A DNA stretch of 10,970 bases. It comes from Coemansia sp. RSA 1804. Lineage: Eukaryota > Kickxellomycota > Kickxellomycetes > Kickxellales > Kickxellaceae. Position 1 is the stretch's first letter, and the number at the start of each line of letters is the position of its first letter. Positions 6,806 through 10,970 of this stretch are shown piece by piece. The stretch covers positions 1-10,970 of the forward strand of contig JANBTH010000277.1 of the NCBI GenBank assembly GCA_027578815.1, written 5' to 3'. The position numbers and the translations under genes are program-made. Below the pieces are notes generated by a model that was given only the letters and a program-made list of their open reading frames with translations, was not told the DNA's origin and did not search any database.

Positions 6806-8611
6806 ATGAAAATGAACACTATTTTATGCGCAATTATTATTTGTATTGGCAACATTTTTGGACAAACTGCACCGGCTGCAGCCAAGCCAGAGGTGCTGGT
6901 GGGGTACTATCCTGGATGGAAGGAAGTATCCGCTGGTGATATTAACTTCAATGCATACACGCATATAAACGTGGAGTTTGCCAGTCTCATGGAGGACGGG
7001 TCAGTCGAGTTCAATTACCAGGATGCGATAAAGACAGTACAGGAGCAAGTGGGCACCGGTAATGGTGATACCAAGCTGTTGGTTTCAGTGGGCGGGTGGA
7101 ACGGGTCGGGGAACTTTTCACAGGTCGTTGCAGACGAGGTGCTGTCCAGCACATTTGTGACAGAGATAGCTGGCCTTATCGAGACAAACGGGTTGGCTGG
7201 CGTGGATCTTGACTGGGAGTATCCGGGACGCCTGGGGTGCGCGGCAAATACTGTCGACCCAGCCAACGACACCTACAACTACCTTGCGTTTCTAAAGAAA
7301 CTACGTGCAGAACTAGACAGTAGGTTTGACAAGCACAAGCTGGTTACTATGGCTGTGCGGATCCAGCCGTTTGACGTGGATGGGAAACCAAGCACGGACA
7401 TCAGTGGGTTTGCAGAGTACGTTGACTATATAAGTCTGATGCAATTTGACATGAACGGACCATGGAGCGAGGCGACAGGTCCTAATGCACCACTTGATAC
7501 AGACTTTGCCAACGGATCTGGCGTGTCCTTCAACACCGCCATCGAGGCGTGGACGGATGCCGGGTGGCCAGCAAGCAAGCTTGTTGCTGGCTTTGCGTTC
7601 TACGGACGCGCAGCCACAGCCATCCACGATATGAACAGCAACAATCCAAGCGACCAGTACCAGGCGCAAAGCCCGACGGTTCCGCAGGGCCCGCTCGATA
7701 GAGAGACGCACTTGGACCCGTGTACTGGTAATATGACGTACTCGGGAATATGGAGCTGGGAAAGCCTGCGTCAGACTGTTCTGTCTGATCCGTTGACTGT
7801 TGGCTACACAAGATACACGCGGCACTGGGACACTGTTAGCCAGACGCCGTGGCTGTTTGATAGTCAGGTCAGGATGTTCATCTCGTACGATGATACAAAG
7901 AGCATTGGAATGAAGGTTGACTCGGCACTTGCCAGTGGGCTTCTGGGCGCAATGGTCTGGTCGATGGAGATGGACTACCAGAACGAGCTGGTAGATGTGA
8001 TTGTAGACTACTGGAATGCTGGTGACAGTGCGAGTACGGATGATGCTGCAAATGCCAAGGATGAACCCGCAGACATTGACGCTAGTAGAAGCGGTAGTAG
8101 TGATACGAGCGAAGATGCATGCCGGGATGTGGATGGACTGAGTGGATTGGAAACCCTGGATGACGTTGATAATGAAGACGACCATGCTACATTTGAATAT
8201 ACCGACTTTCGAACGACAGATGACACGGTTTCATCAACAGAAGAGTCAATGGCTGACGGAACACTGTCGGAGGCCGCTGGCTGTTCGATGGATCCGGAGG
8301 ATGATTCAGAGCCCGAAGAAGTTGATGGTGACGGTTTGTCAGACACGCCAAGCGCAAGCCCCTCATACCAGCAGAAAGACAAGGAAGAAGAAAAAGACGA
8401 AGCTGTCAGCACACCAGGCAATGCAGACGCAGAAGAAGAAGGAGCCTGCAGCATAGATGGAGCCTACGAGTGCGAAGGAGCATCAGGCACAACCGGAACG
8501 TACAGAGTATGTGTCAATGGCAGCTGGCTGACTGGTCTGCCGTGTGGACCTGGGACATACTGTGTAGAGTCGGGCGGCTCTATTCTGTGTGGTTGGAGCC
8601 AAAACAAATAG
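6806..8611 (+). CDS. Secreted GH18 chitinase with acidic linker and C-terminal CBM19
   Basis: This intact 601-residue protein has ATG at 6806 (ATGAAAATG; a second Met follows at codon 3) and TAG at 8609-8611. Residues 1-20 form a signal peptide (Met-Lys, then a hydrophobic core, with cleavage plausible near Gly19-Gln20). The GH18 barrel spans ~28-403: first strand VLVGYYPGW, the SxGG motif at Ser94-Gly97, the catalytic strand GVDLDWEYP with Asp134, Asp136 and acid/base Glu138, MQFD (212-215) in place of the usual MxYD, and the terminal WSMEMD (385-390). The first Asp of DxxDxDxE is Ala131; the three key residues remain, so activity is expected. Residues ~404-546 are an Asp/Glu/Ser-rich linker with no predicted fold. 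The last ~55 residues are a CBM19-like chitin-binding module with cysteines 548, 556, 569, 580, 586 and 595. The protein should be exported and cleave chitin in the wall or environment. It is paralogous to the partial gene at 1-489 in barrel end and CBM, but not in linker. No intron is needed. Confidence 0.95.
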   Translation: MKMNTILCAIIICIGNIFGQTAPAAAKPEVLVGYYPGWKEVSAGDINFNAYTHINVEFASLMEDGSVEFNYQDAIKTVQEQVGTGNGDTKLLVSVGGWNGSGNFSQVVADEVLSSTFVTEIAGLIETNGLAGVDLDWEYPGRLGCAANTVDPANDTYNYLAFLKKLRAELDSRFDKHKLVTMAVRIQPFDVDGKPSTDISGFAEYVDYISLMQFDMNGPWSEATGPNAPLDTDFANGSGVSFNTAIEAWTDAGWPASKLVAGFAFYGRAATAIHDMNSNNPSDQYQAQSPTVPQGPLDRETHLDPCTGNMTYSGIWSWESLRQTVLSDPLTVGYTRYTRHWDTVSQTPWLFDSQVRMFISYDDTKSIGMKVDSALASGLLGAMVWSMEMDYQNELVDVIVDYWNAGDSASTDDAANAKDEPADIDASRSGSSDTSEDACRDVDGLSGLETLDDVDNEDDHATFEYTDFRTTDDTVSSTEESMADGTLSEAAGCSMDPEDDSEPEEVDGDGLSDTPSASPSYQQKDKEEEKDEAVSTPGNADAEEEGACSIDGAYECEGASGTTGTYRVCVNGSWLTGLPCGPGTYCVESGGSILCGWSQNK

Positions 8612-8653
8612 CCTGTTTATACAATTAATTTGCATTCACTACGCTTGACATGA

Positions 8654-8659
8654 AATAAA
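8654..8659 (+). terminator. Poly(A) signal AATAAA of the second chitinase
   Basis: An exact AATAAA lies 43 bases after the chitinase stop codon, followed by A-rich sequence, a normal position for a fungal polyadenylation signal. Confidence 0.5.
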
Positions 8660-8769
8660 TAACCAAGAAAAACAAACAAGAAAACAAGAAAACATGGTTA
8701 TTGCTAGACCGTCTTTACGTGCTTGAACATTGGGGAGAAAGCAAAACATAGTCACAGCAAAAGATTTCT

Positions 8770-8780
8770 CGGACTTTCCG
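8770..8780. promoter_or_regulatory. CGG-N5-CCG palindrome, possible Zn2Cys6 factor site
   Basis: The sequence cggactttccg is an everted/inverted CGG pair separated by five bases, the type of site bound by dimeric fungal Zn2Cys6 regulators. It lies about 350 bases upstream of the ERG25 ATG and about 160 bases after the chitinase stop. A match of this kind can arise by chance, and I cannot name the regulator. Confidence 0.25.
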
Positions 8781-8993
8781 GACAAGGGATGAAATAAAGC
8801 CAGCGATTTGTTCTGCCAATCCCAGAACTGACAAAAAAGACAGAGCGCAAGAAAGGAGGGGAAATACGAGGTTTGCGGTCCTTGTTCGTTGCAAAAAGAC
8901 CTCCACAACCTCGTTTCGTTCCCTTTTTGTGTTTGTTTGTGGAAAAATATAATAACAACAATAAAGCTTAAACGACTCCAGTTGTACTCGTTA

Positions 8994-9094
8994 GTCTCCC
9001 TTTTTCTCTTCTTTTCTTTCCTCTTTCCTCTTTCCTTATTCTTTCTTGATTCGACAGTGTATCTATATTCCTTTCCTTTCTTTTATTCTATCCC
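8994..9094 (+). promoter_or_regulatory. CT-rich tract in the ERG25 promoter or 5' leader
   Basis: A nearly pure pyrimidine run covers 8994-9047 and resumes at 9068-9094, ending 38 bases before the ATG. CT blocks just upstream of the start are typical of well-expressed fungal genes and often mark the transcription start region. A gattcgacag at 9047-9056 at the end of the first tract could also act as a 3' splice site of a leader intron, but no donor is clear. Confidence 0.5.
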
Positions 9095-9131
9095 TTATAT
9101 AGACCGGCAGCTGAGATATACATACGCGGAG

Positions 9132-10049
9132 ATGGAGAGGCTGGACGTCATCATAGAAAGCGCCAAGGAGATGCTCTCGACAACGGTGGATCTGTCGAAG
9201 ACGGTTCCAGCAGGATTCGAGCCGAACTGGTTTGAACGGACATGGCTCAGCATGTTCGATGGGCGCAACGAGCTGCTAACGTTCACAGCAATCGCGTTTC
9301 TGATGCACGAGATCGTGTACTTTGGCAGATACCTGCCGTTCATGGTATGCGACTACGTGCCGGCACTGCGCAAGTACAAGATCCAGAACACCAAGGAGGT
9401 GACCAAGGAGATGCAGTGGAAGTGTCTGAAAAGCCTGCTGTTTTCTCATTTTGTAGTCGAGGGCCCCCTGATGCTCATGTTCCTGCCGATGGCCAAGCTT
9501 GCGGGCATCCGGACTATCGAGATGCCGCTGCCCGGGTGGCAGGAGATGGCGGTGCAGATTGGCGTTTTCTTCGTGCTGGAGGACTTCTGGCACTACTGGA
9601 TCCACCGGCTGTTCCACTGGGGCCCGCTGTACCGCGGCGTGCACAAGATCCACCACGAGTTCTCGTCGCCGTTCGGAATGACGGCAGAGTACGCGCATCC
9701 GATTGAGACTGTTATCTTTGGCCAGGGCACCATTTTCGGCCCGATCCTGTACTGCAACTTTGTCAGCAGCGTCCACGCGGTTACCATGTTTACCTGGATT
9801 TCGCTCCGTCTTTTCCAGGCCATCGATGCCCACTCGGGGTACGACTTCCCCTGGTCGCTGCACAACTTTCTGCCCTTCTGGGCGGGTGCCGACCACCACG
9901 ACTACCACCACGCCGCCTTTGTCAACAACTTTTCGTCGTCGTTCCGGTGGTGGGACACTATCTTTGGCACCGACACAAAGTACCACGCACACAAGGCACG
10001 CCTTGCGGCGGCATCTAGTGTCCAGAAGCAGGCCAAGAAGACCGAGTAA
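9132..10049 (+). CDS. ERG25: C-4 methylsterol oxidase (sterol desaturase/fatty acid hydroxylase superfamily)
   Basis: This intact 305-residue ER membrane enzyme oxidises the C-4 methyl groups of 4,4-dimethyl sterols, using O2 and electrons from NADPH via cytochrome b5. It is the first step of C-4 demethylation, with Erg26 and Erg27 completing it, in ergosterol synthesis. The di-iron histidine boxes are all present: HYWIH (154-158), HKIHH (171-175) and HHDYHH (255-260). The block from EDFWHYWIHRLFHW to GMTAEYAHPIETVIFG is characteristic of sterol methyl oxidases and separates it from Erg3 and Sur2 relatives. Hydrophobic spans lie near 48-64, 111-124, 139-151 and 190-228. The C-terminus is KKTE, a KKxx ER-retrieval signal. 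Length agrees with yeast Erg25 (309). The ATG at 9132 is chosen because the open frame upstream has no ATG and runs through a CT tract. Codons are GC-rich at third positions, suggesting good expression. No introns are seen. Confidence 0.95.
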   Translation: MERLDVIIESAKEMLSTTVDLSKTVPAGFEPNWFERTWLSMFDGRNELLTFTAIAFLMHEIVYFGRYLPFMVCDYVPALRKYKIQNTKEVTKEMQWKCLKSLLFSHFVVEGPLMLMFLPMAKLAGIRTIEMPLPGWQEMAVQIGVFFVLEDFWHYWIHRLFHWGPLYRGVHKIHHEFSSPFGMTAEYAHPIETVIFGQGTIFGPILYCNFVSSVHAVTMFTWISLRLFQAIDAHSGYDFPWSLHNFLPFWAGADHHDYHHAAFVNNFSSSFRWWDTIFGTDTKYHAHKARLAAASSVQKQAKKTE

Positions 10050-10970
10050 GACAAACGGAGAAAAAAGAAAAAGAAGTGGTCCTTTTTTTCTCCCCAATTT
10101 CTCTCGCTTCTTGATTGCGGATGATTAGATCCTGGAAATCCCTGATCAGATCCAGGACCCCGTTCCATTGTCTTTTCTGTTCTGAATAAAAAAATCCAGT
10201 CTTGAATGAACATAAATTATTAAATCTGCAGTCGGCAAGCGTCGCGTTGCGGATATCCTTTGGATTGGAGGAAAAAAGCACCATGCCACCTCCCAAACCA
10301 CGATGCGGTCTTTTGCATGTTAAAAGCGAAATAAAGGAAAGCCACTCTACACATGCGGAGACCCGAGCAGACGAGAAGACGGAGCATACAAAGGAGTCCT
10401 TTTCAACCCAACACAATCACAGCAGAAACGCCCCTTTGTTTCGATAAATAGTGTGTCTATGAATCGCATGTCTAAATGTTTAAAGCTAGTTGATTGATTG
10501 TATTTTTGCTTCTTTTGTTGCTGCTGCTGCCAGGGATGGCATAAAACAGAGTTCAGAGTTGGTTTCTATTTTTGTCAGCAACAGAAAAGTTCTCTTTACG
10601 CAATGGGAAACATAATCAAATGTTTCTGTTTATTTCTAATGATAATAATAATATTCGGGGTTTTTCAAAGCTCAAGTTTCTTTGCGGCCAGAAAGGACGA
10701 GATGAAAGAATTAAATAAACACAAGACGTCTCTTTCCTCTTTTTTACTTCTTTTTGGCAAAGGGTAGTAAAGTAACTTTTGGCCTTTGGCAGACATGGAA
10801 CAAGCAAGCACCATGCTCGCCCTCGCCGGAAAACTCTCTTTATATCTTTCTGCCAAGGCTCTTTTTAGAATGAGCAAGATAATTGGAAATTTGGGGGGGG
10901 GGAAGGATACAAAGATGTGGTTAAAAAGAAAACCCCACCAGTGATGACAAGAGCAAGAGGGGGTGGCATA
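10050..10970. other. Downstream intergenic region, no convincing gene
   Basis: This 921-base region holds the ERG25 3' end (AATAAA at 10185-10190) and then AT-rich DNA with no recognisable domain. A small inverted repeat, TCCTGGA (10130-10136) with TCCAGGA (10151-10157), lies in the ERG25 3' flank. The longest plausible ATG ORF is 10283-10447 (54 aa, His-, Lys- and Glu-rich, with start context CACCATGCC). A G10 homopolymer lies at 10893-10902 and a TATAT word near 10840, which might belong to the promoter of a gene beyond the window. No tRNA or rRNA was seen. Confidence 0.6.
10185..10190 (+). terminator. Poly(A) signal AATAAA of ERG25
   Basis: An exact AATAAA lies 136 bases past the ERG25 stop and is followed directly by more A residues. 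It is the only exact match close downstream of this gene. Confidence 0.5.

Larger units (their letters stand above)
8612..9131. other. Intergenic region: chitinase 3' end and ERG25 promoter/leader
   Basis: This 520-base region lies between two plus-strand genes. It holds the chitinase poly(A) signal at 8654-8659, a CGG-N5-CCG site at 8770-8780, an A/T-rich stretch near 8943-8966, and a long pyrimidine tract before ERG25. The frame of ERG25 stays open upstream to a TTG at 8889, but that added part would be encoded mainly by the CT tract and has no ATG, so I treat it as non-coding leader. Confidence 0.7.

Noticed and set aside
7313..8185. 290-codon antisense ORF within the second chitinase
   Set aside because: It is a shadow of a GC3-rich coding region; the sense strand encodes a clear GH18 enzyme and the antisense product has no recognisable domain.
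8008..8454. Ser-rich antisense ORF over the acidic linker
   Set aside because: GAA/GAC-rich acidic codons read as Ser/Val/Leu-type codons on the other strand; this is a composition artefact.
8889..9131. N-terminal extension of ERG25 by 81 codons
   Set aside because: It begins with TTG, has no ATG, is encoded mainly by the CT-rich leader, and would add a Phe/Leu/Ser-rich stretch not found in Erg25 proteins; the ATG at 9132 gives the normal family length.
9276..10097. 273-codon antisense ORF across ERG25
   Set aside because: It is a shadow of the GC-rich ERG25 codons, with a low-complexity Val/Arg product and no domain.
10498..10767. Cys/Phe-rich 89-codon ORF in the downstream region
   Set aside because: It starts with TTG and its Cys/Phe content comes from a TTT/TGC-rich low-complexity stretch; no domain.

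Overview
The window looks like nuclear DNA from a fungus, probably an early-diverging ('zygomycete'-type) lineage. The grounds are two secreted GH18 chitinases with a C-terminal six-cysteine CBM19-like module, an Erg25-type sterol C-4 methyl oxidase, a fungal-style ABCC (MRP/Ycf1-like) transporter, AATAAA polyadenylation signals, a long CT-rich leader before a housekeeping gene, and monocistronic genes on both strands without bacterial ribosome-binding sites. The exact lineage is inference. No rRNA, tRNA, CRISPR array, transposase or integrase was found.

Layout: (1) 1-489, plus strand: the 3' end of a chitinase gene, comprising the last part of the GH18 barrel, a Ser/Thr-rich linker and CBM19. 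(2) 780-5034, minus strand: an ABCC-family full transporter with recognisable TMD0-like, TMD1, NBD1, TMD2 and NBD2 regions. It is interrupted twice, by one in-frame TGA (4681-4683) and by a one-base frame change at an A9 run on the coding strand (1896-1904). (3) 5035-6805: about 1.8 kb of AT-rich intergenic DNA with only small, unproven ORFs. The most notable is a 56-codon Cys/His ORF on the minus strand (5731-5901). (4) 6806-8611, plus strand: a complete 601-residue GH18-CBM19 chitinase, paralogous to the first but with an acidic linker. (5) 8612-9131: short intergenic region with a poly(A) signal, a CGG-N5-CCG site and a pyrimidine tract. (6) 9132-10049, plus strand: intact ERG25, 305 residues. 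(7) 10050-10970: 3' flank and intergenic DNA with no convincing gene.

The two chitinases probably share cell-wall or extracellular chitin work and derive from one ancestor. The ABC transporter lies between them in the opposite orientation and is more AT-rich than its neighbours. ERG25 is an unrelated housekeeping gene of ergosterol synthesis. No operon or gene-cluster logic links these genes. I see no convincing new biological system. The points most worth checking are the double interruption and unusual NBD2 of the transporter, the divergent linkers of the chitinase pair, and the small Cys/His ORF.
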